From: Saxidomus purpurata
Taxonomy: Eukaryota; Mollusca; Bivalvia; Venerida; Veneridae
Assembly (NCBI GenBank): GCA_022818135.1
Contig: JAFMSR010000010.1
Location: 31,799,269-31,863,268, forward strand
Direction of reading: 5' to 3'
Length of the DNA: 64,000 bases
Shown one piece after another: positions 1 through 10,534 of this stretch. A model generated the notes under the pieces. It saw only the letters and a list, made by a program, of their open reading frames with translations, was not told the origin of the DNA and searched no databases. The translations under genes and the position numbers were made by a program. The first letter of the stretch is position 1; each line of letters starts with the position of its first letter.

Positions 1-1449
1 AATCCATTTAAGTAATCAACACTATAGATTTATTCTTTGAAGACTATGTCATTCGTTACTTTGATACGTCTTTGGTCTGCGTTAAAAGGAAAAGTAAAAT
101 GAAAAGAAAAATCTGTAAAACAGAACACACTAAGATAAGGGTAGCTGATATTCCATTACCAAGACAGGGTATTGAATTGTGTAGGTTTTTTTTGGGGAAA
201 AATAGCATGATAAAATGAAAAAGTAAATGCTTAACGGCTGCTGGAATAACAATGTCTGTCCACAGCAGAAAAAAAAGTAATCTTCATAATTCTTCATAAT
301 AATATCATAATTCTACCATAAATGAAATGCAAATGCTTAACCAAGACAAATCAATATTGAAGCGATTACACACCATGAACTATTAGTATTCTGGTATATA
401 ACAACAAGATCTCCTGTGACCGTGATACTTCTGATATCTAAAAACCGTTTAAATATCAACATCCTTTCACCAACAATCAATTCAACATTCACAAGCAAGC
501 ATCACATTAATCCACAGGTTCAAATTTCTTACTTCTTAAATATTCACATACAAATCAACATACAGATCACGTCCATAACGAAGCATAATCTGCATAGTGC
601 TCATAGAAAAGACTGTCTATCTAACACACACTCTGGAAAAAGAGCAAAAGAACCAGAAAATAAAATGTTTTTTCTCAAGGACCAGATGGAGGTGATCGGG
701 GTTTGAAGGGGGAAACGGGTGATTGATAAACTCTCATTTTTATCATTTCTTTATCATTTTACCGATCTCTTTGAAATTAGTCTCTATGAAGGGTCCAAGA
801 CAGCAACTATTTTTGTAGCAACAATTTTAAAGTATTATTAGCTAGTAAACTAGTAAATGTTATTTCGTGTATCCCGAGATAGTTTTCAAATCGTTGTCAA
901 TGAGCCCTGCTGCGTGACAACGTTACTTTATCTGCGGTAGCCAAACACACATTGTGATTGATATCATTTTATGTTATATTTAACTTTTTTCAAATTAAAT
1001 TTAAGGGTAACTACTGGATCAATACAGATTAATACCTTTTTTATTTGAATGCAAAATGTAATTTGCTCGTCCATTCAAAAGGAAAGACCGTTTTGATGTT
1101 TAACGGTATAAACGTGGTGCTCTGCATAGCGATCATCTTTAAAAGAAAGAAAAAACTTGTTCCAATGAAAAAAAATGTACAACTCCGATACATATCAAAA
1201 ACAATTACGTCTGTGAATGATGACTAGACTAAATTTGTCAATAAAAACTGACTCTCGACATAAACAATTGATAGTGTATATGCTAGAACATTTAAAAGAA
1301 TAAGTACGAGTCCACATTTACACAGTTAGTGTAAATATTTCACTAAGACGGACACAATACATATATATTCGTTAAACGACAAATTTCCTTAGACAGCGCT
1401 TAATGATGATGGAGTAAGGCGTTTATTGTATTTAGAGCGTGCTAAGAAT

Positions 1450-2200
1450 GACAAGAAAAACTGTGATACAAAGTATCACAGTGGGCCAACAAACAAAAAT
1501 CCCATGTAAATATTTTGAAAATTGGTGATAATTGATATTGAGGCATGGCCCCAAAAGAACTCGAGGGAACCAATTCTGGTTGAACAAGCAAAACCTGACA
1601 CGACACCATTTTTATGATTATTTGCCGTAAAATATTCTTAAAAAATTAAAAATGATTATTAAAACAGCAGAAAAAAGTTAAAAAAAAAATTGGGTGTTGA
1701 TGGGATTCGAACTCGTGGTTTCTAAAAGTACACGTACACAAAAGTGTTTTAATTATCGGCTTTATCCATTACACCACGGAGGCAGACTAATTACGAATGG
1801 GAAAAAATTAGCTAAAACAATATCATATATGTCTAAAAAGGCCATAAAGGGAATATTCAGTCGACTCGTTTCGTTTCTATAATGTCAAAGGTTGTGTTAG
1901 TGGAAAAAGCAATCATATATCCATTTTTCTAGGTGTAGATTGCGACTGAAACGTGAAAAGCGCTTTTTTCTTTTTTTACCAGCGTATATTAGATTGCGCC
2001 CTCTATGAAACGAACGACAGCTCAATTACAAACGACAACTCTTGCTTTTCCAAAAAAATTGACTGTGTCTACAGTTTTCATCTCAGAAGTACCTCAATTT
2101 TATAATGAAGAGAGACGCATATGTTCGATCTAGTGCTTAGTCTCCATGCATCTTTTACTCACCACGTATTAAATATAGCGGGCCGCTGCTGCGGCCCGCA
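1450..2200. mobile_element. Copy-1-specific ~750-bp insertion
   Basis: Copy 2 passes directly from the sequence matching 1440-1450 to that matching 2200, so this block was gained in copy 1 or lost from copy 2. Near its left end is a perfect palindromic hairpin at 1461-1481 (CTGTGATA arms). At its right end is a GC-rich hairpin at 2178-2199 with 9-bp arms GCGGGCCGC/GCGGCCCGC and a TGCT loop. It contains a tRNA-like stretch on the minus strand but no ORF. A terminal hairpin recalls Helitrons, but no CTRR end follows, so the class is undetermined. Confidence 0.55.
1692..1785 (-). repeat. tRNA-derived sequence (SINE head or tRNA pseudogene)
   Basis: Read on the minus strand, this has a box-A-like TGGTGTAATGGATAAAGCC and, near its other end, a box-B-like GAGTTCGAATCCC, spaced as in a tRNA with a long variable region. 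The acceptor and anticodon arms do not pair well enough for a functional tRNA. It sits inside the copy-1-only insertion. Confidence 0.45.
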
Positions 2201-2969
2201 ATAATGATTGTCAGCTGATCATGTATACACCTCGCTTCTGAGAACGTTCAAAGGATTGTCAAGTGGAAAATGCACTCAAATTTTAAAACTTTATAAGGGA
2301 AGACATGTTCTGATATGTAAAATATCGGATTTTTTTTTGTGTGGGTTTTTATTTATAGATTTTAGCTATTCTTGCGCTGTATTCTTAAGTTATGGCAAAT
2401 ACCACCGATATGCCTTTTTAAGAGATACGCGTTTCTGTTGGAATCTCCCCCGCGTGTTAAAGGTGAAGTAATGTTGTCATCCGCCTTTTCCTTTAATATT
2501 AGTGAATCGATTTAAGTGAAAGAAACACATCAGGAAAATTTTGGACACATTATTTTTAATCATGTCTTCGAAGAAACTGCCATTTTACAAGCTTCTGCAA
2601 AGCTGCGATCTTTCTTAAACCGTATGTACAATAAAAATGTAAATGCCGTAAAAACAATACTGCCATGCAAAACAATAAGTATGGGAGACTGCCTCTTGAA
2701 ATTTTAATAAATCTAATTAAGTATGATTATACTTATAATTTAATACTTTTAAACAAATAAACTAAACCTTTTACCATGACACATATATATTAAAATCTTT
2801 ATCAACTTTCTTATCTATATTTGGTATTTTGTTCATCACAGTCACGTTTAGAACCAAAGTCAGGAGTATCACGTTGTAAGCCATGTTGAAATGATCCTTT
2901 TCAACAGTTCCTGTTATACAATACATTGTACATACAAAACTAGCATAAATAGGTCCCCTGAAAACTAAA

Positions 2970-4808
2970 ATGCTATATATGAACAAATCTTCAAGAGCAA
3001 TGTTTCGTCATAGTTTATGTTTGGCAGCATTTATTCTGCCACTTTGTACAGAATGTTTTATTTTAGACACGTTCTTTGGGAAAGAACCACAAACAGTGAC
3101 GAGTCTTGATCTTGACAAATATGTCGGAAGATGGTTCCAGGTCAGTGTGTTGTTGGATTGTTTGATTATAGATATTTTGTAGCTAAAGCTCGCATCGTTG
3201 GAGCCCAATAATATTCCGGTTTCTAACTTGACTGGTGGTGTTCTTAAGATGCAGACGGCTGCCGAAGTCGTTTATCATTTGAATAGAGATAAAGAAAACA
3301 TTCCGGTATATTTTTTGTCTATTTTAGTGTTCCTTTTTCTAATGACGTGCTTGTTTGATTTAATGATGGCGACTAACATGATACATCTTGAAGTTTAGAT
3401 ATTAAATGAATTTCCAGATGTTCGCAAGTCAGTCTGTGGTCACTCTTTGGGAATCAGATGCGTACTGTGTAACTGCCGATTGTAAGTTTTTGTTTCAAAT
3501 TTGCAGATTGTTCATAGTTGTAAGATGAAAAATAAACACCATATTCTTTAGATTGACATTATGCATTTAAAATTTATTTAAATGTTTTATACTTTTTATA
3601 CAAATTGGACAGGCAAAGCGATCAGAAAGGTCCATGTTTTTAACAAAAATGTACGTGTACCGGTAGTATGTTTGTAACTCTGTGTTGTACTGACTACTGT
3701 TTACAGTCGCCGTATTTCTATGGTGCAAATGTTCGAAAAGACAATTTGGCACCATGCATTGATAAGTCCTAAGTTTTGGAAACACAGTATTGTGGTCATT
3801 CCCTATAGATGCTTAATTCTATTAAAACATGTATATATTATGCTTGTGATCTTAAAGCTGCTACATGAATGTGTTAGTTTAATGGCAAAACGATATGAGA
3901 GGCTTTAATATATAGTTTTACCTTTGCTTTATGCAGATGAAAGAACCCCCAATGGCACAGTTACAGTTTTGAATTCAGAGAGACTTCACACTGCAACAGG
4001 TCCTGTAAAGGTTATTCATGGCTATGCAACACCGACAAATGAGCCTGGAAAACTTGTAGTTCATCTTGAATCTGTTCCAGTCGGAGCTTCATGTAAGTCT
4101 GAGTCTGTTGTTTAAAAAAAACGCCGAATTTTTTGCCGGAAACATCCAACTATTTTTTAGTCCTAACTGGAGTTTGTTCATAATGACTCAAAGCCTTTAT
4201 CTCACACTAAATGTATATATTTCGCATTTGATAGGCCTGTACGAAAATGGGCGTCCAGCCGATAAAAACAGAAAGTCATGAATTTGCCTCAAAGTGTTTA
4301 TGTTTCTGACTGAAAGTATTTTTTGGACTACTTACTAGGTGCATTTGATTTCTCCAGCAATAAATAATTTCCATTTTGAAGAGTATGTCGTCAAATTTTC
4401 AACTGAGTAACAGAAACCTTAAACCGAAATGAATTGTTATGTGTCTTAATTGCACTGGTCGAACTTGCTATCGTTGCACCGTTCTGACACAAGGAAGTGA
4501 ACAGAAGGCATTGACAGCATACCAAAAATTAGTGTTAATAAAAGTACTCTATAAAAATAATTTCAGACTGGGTTTTGAAACTTGGACCAGCCACCTACAG
4601 CGATAACTCCCAGTACCAGTATGCAGTCGTAAGTGACAACATTAGAGGTACTCTATTCGTGCTGGCACGTGACCCGGATCTGTTTCATCATGATTATGAA
4701 ACGGAAGTGGTCAATTTTCTGGACACTCATGGCTTCAAGACATTCTACAATAAAGCAATAACAACATACCATGGAAAGGACTGTCTTTATAATACCAACC
4801 ATCACTGA
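2970..4808 (+). CDS. Secreted lipocalin, apolipoprotein D-like (copy 1)
   Basis: Four coding exons: 2970-3140, 3418-3481, 3937-4092 and 4567-4808. All have GT..AG borders and together give 633 nt, 210 aa. Met11 (base 3000) is an alternative start giving a tidier signal peptide (MFRHSLCLAAFILPLC). The lipocalin signature D-K-Y-V-G-R-W is at residues 49-55 at the end of exon 1. Exon 2 carries the Cys74 region aligned with the apoD CIQANY strand. Exon 3 starts with Y-E-R-T-P-N-G-T, and exon 4 has Y-W-V-L-K, the L-A-R-D-P third conserved region, and Cys203. Length and order fit small extracellular lipocalins, which carry hydrophobic ligands in a beta-barrel. The ligand is unknown. A near-identical paralogue is at 22406-24246. 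Confidence 0.88.
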
Positions 4809-4871
4809 AACATTTGTCTCGTTATTTTGTATGAATATAAACAAATATCAAATATTTTGTAGAATACCGAA

Positions 4872-4877
4872 AATAAA
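4872..4877 (+). terminator. Polyadenylation signal of lipocalin copy 1
   Basis: Canonical AATAAA 64 bases after the lipocalin stop codon. It is conserved in copy 2 (24316-24321), and the degenerate third copy has one at a similar distance. Confidence 0.6.
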
Positions 4878-6432
4878 ATGATAAAATATGAAGTTTACTT
4901 CAGTATTTTAAATATTAATAACAAGCTAATTCGTAATGCTTCAATGATGTCGGGACAAGTGGACCCATGTAGTGTATTTCTTCATTAAAGAGGAAATATT
5001 CTTTAACATATTATTGCGATGGATGTGTTGATGTATTCTTCTGGGCAATGTAGAAGGACATTTTGAGTCTATGCTCAGTCGTGACCGTTATGCTGGCGTT
5101 TGAAAATCTATGTTTAATATAACAAATTGCACATTTCTCATGTGGTAACAGAACGATTAGCAGAAATAATTCTCAATATTTTTTACAGCCAGAAAGTCAC
5201 CCTCTGTTGTGTTTATCTTAACGTTTAAAGTGTGCTGAGTTTTATTTCCAATCAGGAATGTTGAAAGAAATATACCACTGTAAACATCATGAGTGACTGT
5301 AATTCGATTGTAAGTGGCGGACGTGTGTCTGGATGAGAAATTGAACAGTGTGATGTAAATCTAATGACGACTGATCCCCTATGAACTCTCCTTCGTAACA
5401 GTTCCGCCGGTTAGGGTTAGGGTACTCGATTAAGCATGCATCTACCCCAAACACTTATGAACAAAGTTTTGTTATTATAAATGTTTGAAACAAAATTGAA
5501 CAAACACTTTTAATAACTGGAAAAAAACAACAACTGATGTACATGCATTATGGTCTAAAAGAACAGGATTAGATAAACATAAGGACACTAATTATTTAAA
5601 TGAAAATCCATGTCTTAGATGTCTTTGAAGTATTGCTTTCTTGAAACGGGAAAATAATTATACAATGAAAACAGAATTCACATTCGTTTGATCACAAAAA
5701 TTTAGTGTCCGTGAATTCATAAATTACGAATAAGGAATGACAAATTTCTATGACAAGATGTCAATGGTATATTAAGTTAAAAGAAAGACACACAGTAGTT
5801 TCTTCCTGCACTGATGAGTAATTACGTGACAACCTACAAGACCATATTTATATGTCTATTCGTTTTCAAGGCACGTTTAGGTGGATTTACGAAGATAACA
5901 TATTAGAATTGAGTATAAGCGTAAATTAGATATAACATTAGAAGGCATACCCAAGGACATGCGGAATTCTAGACCCACCGACGTAGACGTAAAAGCAATT
6001 ATAGAGCGACTCCTATACTTAACCCCGAAAGCTAAATAGAATATCCGGTACATCGGTATCATTCATCACCGCATTATCTATACAGTCATCATCACAGATA
6101 ATAAATTGAAACTAACGGAAAACAATGACTATTATAGTTTATTTTTAATCTTCCGTATCACGCCTGCCCTATTTTAACAAAAGTCGAAGAAAATACTTCA
6201 AACAAAATGTTACAAAGATGATAACATATTAAGCTTAGATGATGAAAGTTTGTTTTTGCGTATTTTAATTTAAATGAATAATTAAATTTTGTTTAACATT
6301 TGTACTTGTTTTGCCGAAATCCAAGTAAACATGCATATATTTTGCTTCATATCAATTAAACAGTCATTTTTTTGTATAATATGTTTTGTCTAAATCAAAT
6401 TAACATTATATTTTATTTCACATCATTCAGAA
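4878..6432. other. Intergenic region between lipocalin and TLR, copy 1
   Basis: No gene seen. It contains a short interstitial telomere-like run GGTTAGGGTTAGGG at 5409-5422, also present in copy 2. The last bases form a polypyrimidine tract and AG (6429-6430) just before the TLR start, suggesting a 5'-UTR intron whose upstream exon lies within or before this stretch. Confidence 0.5.
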
Positions 6433-9400
6433 ATGGACTTGATTTCTACAAGCAAGATGCCTGGAACATTGACCGTGTTAAATATGTTGATACTTATGCT
6501 GAGTATTACAAGAACAGTAATCACTGAGGGTGAGGAACCTACAAAAGGTTATCCAATAAACAACAAAAGAATGTACATGGAAACCTCCGCTAATCACAAC
6601 TATACGGAGCGAACAAATAATTCTGTTCGTGTGAACTTCAACAGCACAGATTCAAGTAAGAAGAGAATGGTCAAGAGTGGTGCTGAAGCTTCAACATGGA
6701 CGTTAGTACATCGCTCTGTTCATGTGAAGAAAGACATTACGACTGCAAATAAAGATTTAAAGACAATCAATGACGCAAATATCACATCAAATGCTGCTAA
6801 AACTTCTCTGTTTCCTCAAAGAGACAAAAATGAAAACGAGTGTCATGTGGACTTATGTGTTGATACATCTGAACTAAAAGATCAACCCGGAAATCCATGT
6901 CCCGAGATACGCATGTGTTTATGTGGTTCGGACAAACACAATAGGCAATTTGTCGACTGCTCTGAAAGGAACCTTACAGAAATCCCGAGTTCTTTTCCAA
7001 ATGAAACAGAGTACATCTCTCTGGCTGGCAATGAAATAAAAGCAATACCCAAAAGAACTTTCCAAAATTTGCAGAATCTTAAGTTTCTAGATTTATCGAG
7101 GAATACAATAGAAAAATTGGACGCTGACGCCTTTTTGGGTCTCCACTTTTTGTGCTGTTTAAAACTTAATGGAAATAAATTGAGATACACAAAGTTCTCA
7201 ATTTCATACTCCGCTTTCAAGCCTCTAGATAATCTTATTTACTTAGATTTGCAACAAAATTTGCCAAACATAACACAAAATGAATCTTATCCGACAGAAG
7301 CACTGAGTCATTTGAAAGAGCTTCGAATTTTACACATGGACGGTTTGAGTGATAACGGTTGGAAAACAACAGATTTCCAATCTTTAAGAAATCTGCATAA
7401 CTTAACTGTAAGCGGAAAACTACATAATGGCAGATGTTCCATAAATTCTGTTACAAGAGGAATGTTTAAATACTTGTCTACTTTGAAATCATTAAAATTA
7501 GAAAACTGTGGCTTAAACTGGGTTGAGAACGGCAGTTTCGGTGAATTACATGCATTAAATAGCCTGGACTTGTCTGAAAATAAAGACTTAACATTTCGTA
7601 GTTTGGAAAATCTTACGTACGCACTGAGAGATAAGGAAATGTATTTACTGAATCTTACTAAAATTCATCCAACTTTTGGTGACTGTGTACGTATATCAGC
7701 AACAAATTTAAAGTATATGAGTAACATGACGATTGAAAATTTTATCCTAGATTCAAACCGACTTGCCTTTATTGAAGAGGACGCCGTGGACTCCTTCCCA
7801 AATCTCACTGGATTCGTCTCTTTAAAAGATAATTTAATACTGCTCGGTAAGTATGTTATCTCAATAATCAACAAGGACAAGCTTGGTAATGTAAGCAGTT
7901 TGACTATGTCTGATCAAATGGCCAATCATAACATACAAGAATTAATAAAACCTGACACGCATCAGTTTTTACAAGATCTTTCACATGATCAGAACGAAAC
8001 AGCTGAAGAATTTAGTCTGTTTGATTCAAATATACATAAGAGGATAAACAAACGTAATTATCCTGGAGTTATGTGCAAGTCTTGTGATCATTTTCACGAT
8101 GTGACGCCTTATAATCTTCCTAGTAACATTCGTGTACTTGACATGAGCAACATGAAATCAAGATATCCATTAAGAAGAATTTGTGTATGTGAACCAAATA
8201 GTTTCAGAGATATAGACCTACACAGAAATGTTTTTTATCGCATCGAAGGGCCATTTTATGGACTTGCTAATTTAACATCACTCGATGTATCATGGAATTT
8301 ATGTGAATATATGAGTTCTAATGCACTTCACGAGATGACAGGTTTGCGCTACTTAAATTTGTCAAGAAACTTTTTAGGCATTTCATTTAACGAAGATACA
8401 AATGGAGATATTTTTCGCGAACAATCTACTTTAATTTCTCTAGACATTTCCGAAAATAGAATAAGACGATTGCCTCGAAAATTCTTTAAAGGTCTTTTAA
8501 AGGTCGAAAGACTCTTTCTCAGAAATAACTTGATGTATGCTTTTAACTTGGATATGTCTTCCCTGAGTAAACTGAAATACCTAGATTTAAGTGTTAATTT
8601 TCTAGTGTATATCACTAATGATGTGTTACGGAACTTCAGAAATTTAGCAACACTTCACAACTTTACCATTGATTTAGCCCTAAACAATCTGTCATGTAGC
8701 TGCAGTCAGCTACAATTTGTGAAATGGATCGCGACTTCGGGGGTCAATTGTCATAATTTGAAGAGCTCCACATGCAGTTATGAAAATGGAGAAACGAGAA
8801 ATCTGACAATGGCTTCACAGCTGTACGAGGAATTGTCAATACAGTGCCAAAGTTACACCACAGTTATATTTGTCTGTACAGTTGGCATTGTATCGTTGAT
8901 AACCATACTCACGGTTGTGATTGGTTACAGGTACAGATGGAATTTGAGATACTTTTATTATTCAGCAAAAATGAGAATGAAAGGATACTCTCCTATTAAA
9001 AGCGAAGAGGACGAGGTGTTCGATCACAATGTATTCATTTCGTTTGCTGATGAAGACAAAGCATTCGTTAGAGAACTTATCATTCCGGAACTAGAAGAAA
9101 AGAGACAACTTCAACTTTTGATTCATGATCGCGACTTTCGACCTGGAGAATTTGTGCACGACAATATTCTTACAGCGATTTGCACTTCAAAGAAAACGCT
9201 TATTGTCATGTCAAAAGCTTTTCTACAAAGCGTCTGGTGCAGATTTGAAATGAATATGGCAAGAATGGAGGCAATTAAGACAGGACGGAATGTGGTAGCC
9301 ATCATCATGATGGAGGACGTGCCCGTTGCTGGTTTGCCATTGGAAATTGTAGACACTATTAGAAAGCAGACGTACCTCGAATGGCCTCATGAGGAAATCC

Positions 9401-9444
9401 ATCGGGAACAATTTTGGGAAAGACTTTATCAGTCTTTGAAGTGA
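6433..9444 (+). CDS. Toll-like receptor (copy 1, intact)
   Basis: Single-exon 1003-aa type I membrane receptor. The start is the ATG shortly after a candidate 3' splice site at 6429-6430. Order of parts: hydrophobic signal segment (about 14-32), a roughly 100-residue Asn/Ser/Thr-rich spacer, a cysteine cluster (Cys137 to Cys156 and beyond) capping the leucine-rich repeats (about 180-750), a C-terminal cap with C-x-C at 755/757 and Cys805, a transmembrane helix (about 810-832) and a TIR domain (about 862-1003). The TIR keeps box 1 (F-I-S-F-A-D-E-D), box 2 (R-D-F-R-P-G-E with BB-loop Pro904) and box 3 (F994-W995), so it should recruit MyD88-type adaptors. Many N-x-S/T sites mark the ectodomain. 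One C-terminal cap next to the membrane suggests the single-cysteine-cluster class. The ligand is unknown. The 100-residue N-terminal spacer is unusual. Confidence 0.95.
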   Translation: MDLISTSKMPGTLTVLNMLILMLSITRTVITEGEEPTKGYPINNKRMYMETSANHNYTERTNNSVRVNFNSTDSSKKRMVKSGAEASTWTLVHRSVHVKKDITTANKDLKTINDANITSNAAKTSLFPQRDKNENECHVDLCVDTSELKDQPGNPCPEIRMCLCGSDKHNRQFVDCSERNLTEIPSSFPNETEYISLAGNEIKAIPKRTFQNLQNLKFLDLSRNTIEKLDADAFLGLHFLCCLKLNGNKLRYTKFSISYSAFKPLDNLIYLDLQQNLPNITQNESYPTEALSHLKELRILHMDGLSDNGWKTTDFQSLRNLHNLTVSGKLHNGRCSINSVTRGMFKYLSTLKSLKLENCGLNWVENGSFGELHALNSLDLSENKDLTFRSLENLTYALRDKEMYLLNLTKIHPTFGDCVRISATNLKYMSNMTIENFILDSNRLAFIEEDAVDSFPNLTGFVSLKDNLILLGKYVISIINKDKLGNVSSLTMSDQMANHNIQELIKPDTHQFLQDLSHDQNETAEEFSLFDSNIHKRINKRNYPGVMCKSCDHFHDVTPYNLPSNIRVLDMSNMKSRYPLRRICVCEPNSFRDIDLHRNVFYRIEGPFYGLANLTSLDVSWNLCEYMSSNALHEMTGLRYLNLSRNFLGISFNEDTNGDIFREQSTLISLDISENRIRRLPRKFFKGLLKVERLFLRNNLMYAFNLDMSSLSKLKYLDLSVNFLVYITNDVLRNFRNLATLHNFTIDLALNNLSCSCSQLQFVKWIATSGVNCHNLKSSTCSYENGETRNLTMASQLYEELSIQCQSYTTVIFVCTVGIVSLITILTVVIGYRYRWNLRYFYYSAKMRMKGYSPIKSEEDEVFDHNVFISFADEDKAFVRELIIPELEEKRQLQLLIHDRDFRPGEFVHDNILTAICTSKKTLIVMSKAFLQSVWCRFEMNMARMEAIKTGRNVVAIIMMEDVPVAGLPLEIVDTIRKQTYLEWPHEEIHREQFWERLYQSLK

Positions 9445-10534
9445 TTATGAAGTTTTGGTCTTTGTTTACTGTGACAGCAGGAAACTATATGTTCTTCTGA
9501 AATTTAAGCACTAGATATCTATGTAAATATTCAGTATAATGACACATATTGATAAATATACTTATGTAAAAAAGTGGAAGTGCAAGCTATCTATAGATAT
9601 ATTATTTATCAAACATGCGTTTGTGGTTTTATCTTATGTCGATAAACTGCCTTTACACAGATAAAAGTTAGTTTGTTTGTTCACTGTTATTTCTGATATG
9701 TTAACTAATGACTGATACCCATTTTGATACCTTAAATATTCTTAATATGTCCTATTTTAAAAAAAGAGTTTTGTTTGGAAGCGGAGAAATTCTGTGGATA
9801 TTATAGATTTCAATGGGAACACAGAAAAACATGAATTGAAAGATTGAACAGGAAAACTCAGGTGAATCAGAAGACTTTGGCGAAATAGTTTCACGCTTTC
9901 AACCTAGAGTATATTTGATAGAAAGGTGACAACTGTAACACTTTGACAGGCAAAAGCTACAATTTCCTATACATGTAACTGTATGTATATAGGGAAAACA
10001 ATTCCCTAATAAGAGAATTTCTTCAAACCTGGTATGCTGACCGAGTATCTGAAAAAGAAATATGAAAAAAACTCATAGGTCATCGGCCTTGATCTAGAAT
10101 AACTGAAAAAAACACAACAAAATGCTGTGTTCAAAGGAAGATATTTCAAAATCAAGGCTGGCGACTTATGTTTTTAGTTCAGATTTCTGTTTCAAACTTT
10201 GTTCTCAGTCAACATACCAAGCTTGAAGAAATTCTCCTATAAGGAAAATTTATGCCCTATACTATACATATAAAAAATTGTAGCGAAAGTCTTTACAGTG
10301 TATGGTTAGTAGTATCTGTTAAATATTTGTAGATTTGATGCATATTGCTACATTTGTATATTAATTATACAGAGGTAGAAAATCCTCTGGTTTGAAATAA
10401 ATTTATCTTATTTCATTAAACAATGACGTGTTGATTGTTTTCTCGTCATAGCTCAACACAGCCGACATACTATGAAGCTAAAAGATTCCCATGACAGTTT
10501 TTATCTTCAGTAATGTTGAAAGTCACGTCCTTAC
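9445..10534. other. TLR copy 1 3' region
   Basis: No coding sequence. It is strongly conserved with 29432-30540 in copy 2, as expected for 3'-UTR plus duplicated flank. An AATAAA within GAAATAAATTTATC near 10396 is present in both copies and is a possible, rather distant, polyadenylation signal. Confidence 0.4.

Larger units (their letters stand above)
1..2969. other. Non-coding leader upstream of lipocalin copy 1
   Basis: No supported gene. Short open frames here lack ATG starts or any recognisable domain, and their persistence in copy 2 reflects the duplication. It contains a 750-bp segment (about 1450-2200) absent from copy 2, with a tRNA-like sequence inside it. The lipocalin promoter should lie in the last few hundred bases, but no convincing core element could be picked out. 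Confidence 0.6.

Noticed and set aside
416..706. 96-codon frame repeated at 20550-20816
   Set aside because: Starts at GTG, low-complexity composition, no domain. Its presence twice is explained by the duplication.
2178..2199. Helitron 3' end
   Set aside because: The hairpin fits, but there is no CTRR terminus 10-12 bases after it and no TC start could be matched.
3198..3398. Open frame in lipocalin intron 1
   Set aside because: Lies between a good donor (3141) and acceptor (3417). Joining exon 1 to exon 2 restores the lipocalin fold.
5409..5422. Telomeric repeat site
   Set aside because: Only two and a third TTAGGG units, shared by both copies. Too short to indicate a telomere or fusion point.
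6882..7220. Antisense frames within the TLR genes
   Set aside because: Shadows of the conserved coding sequence on the other strand, with no domain or context.
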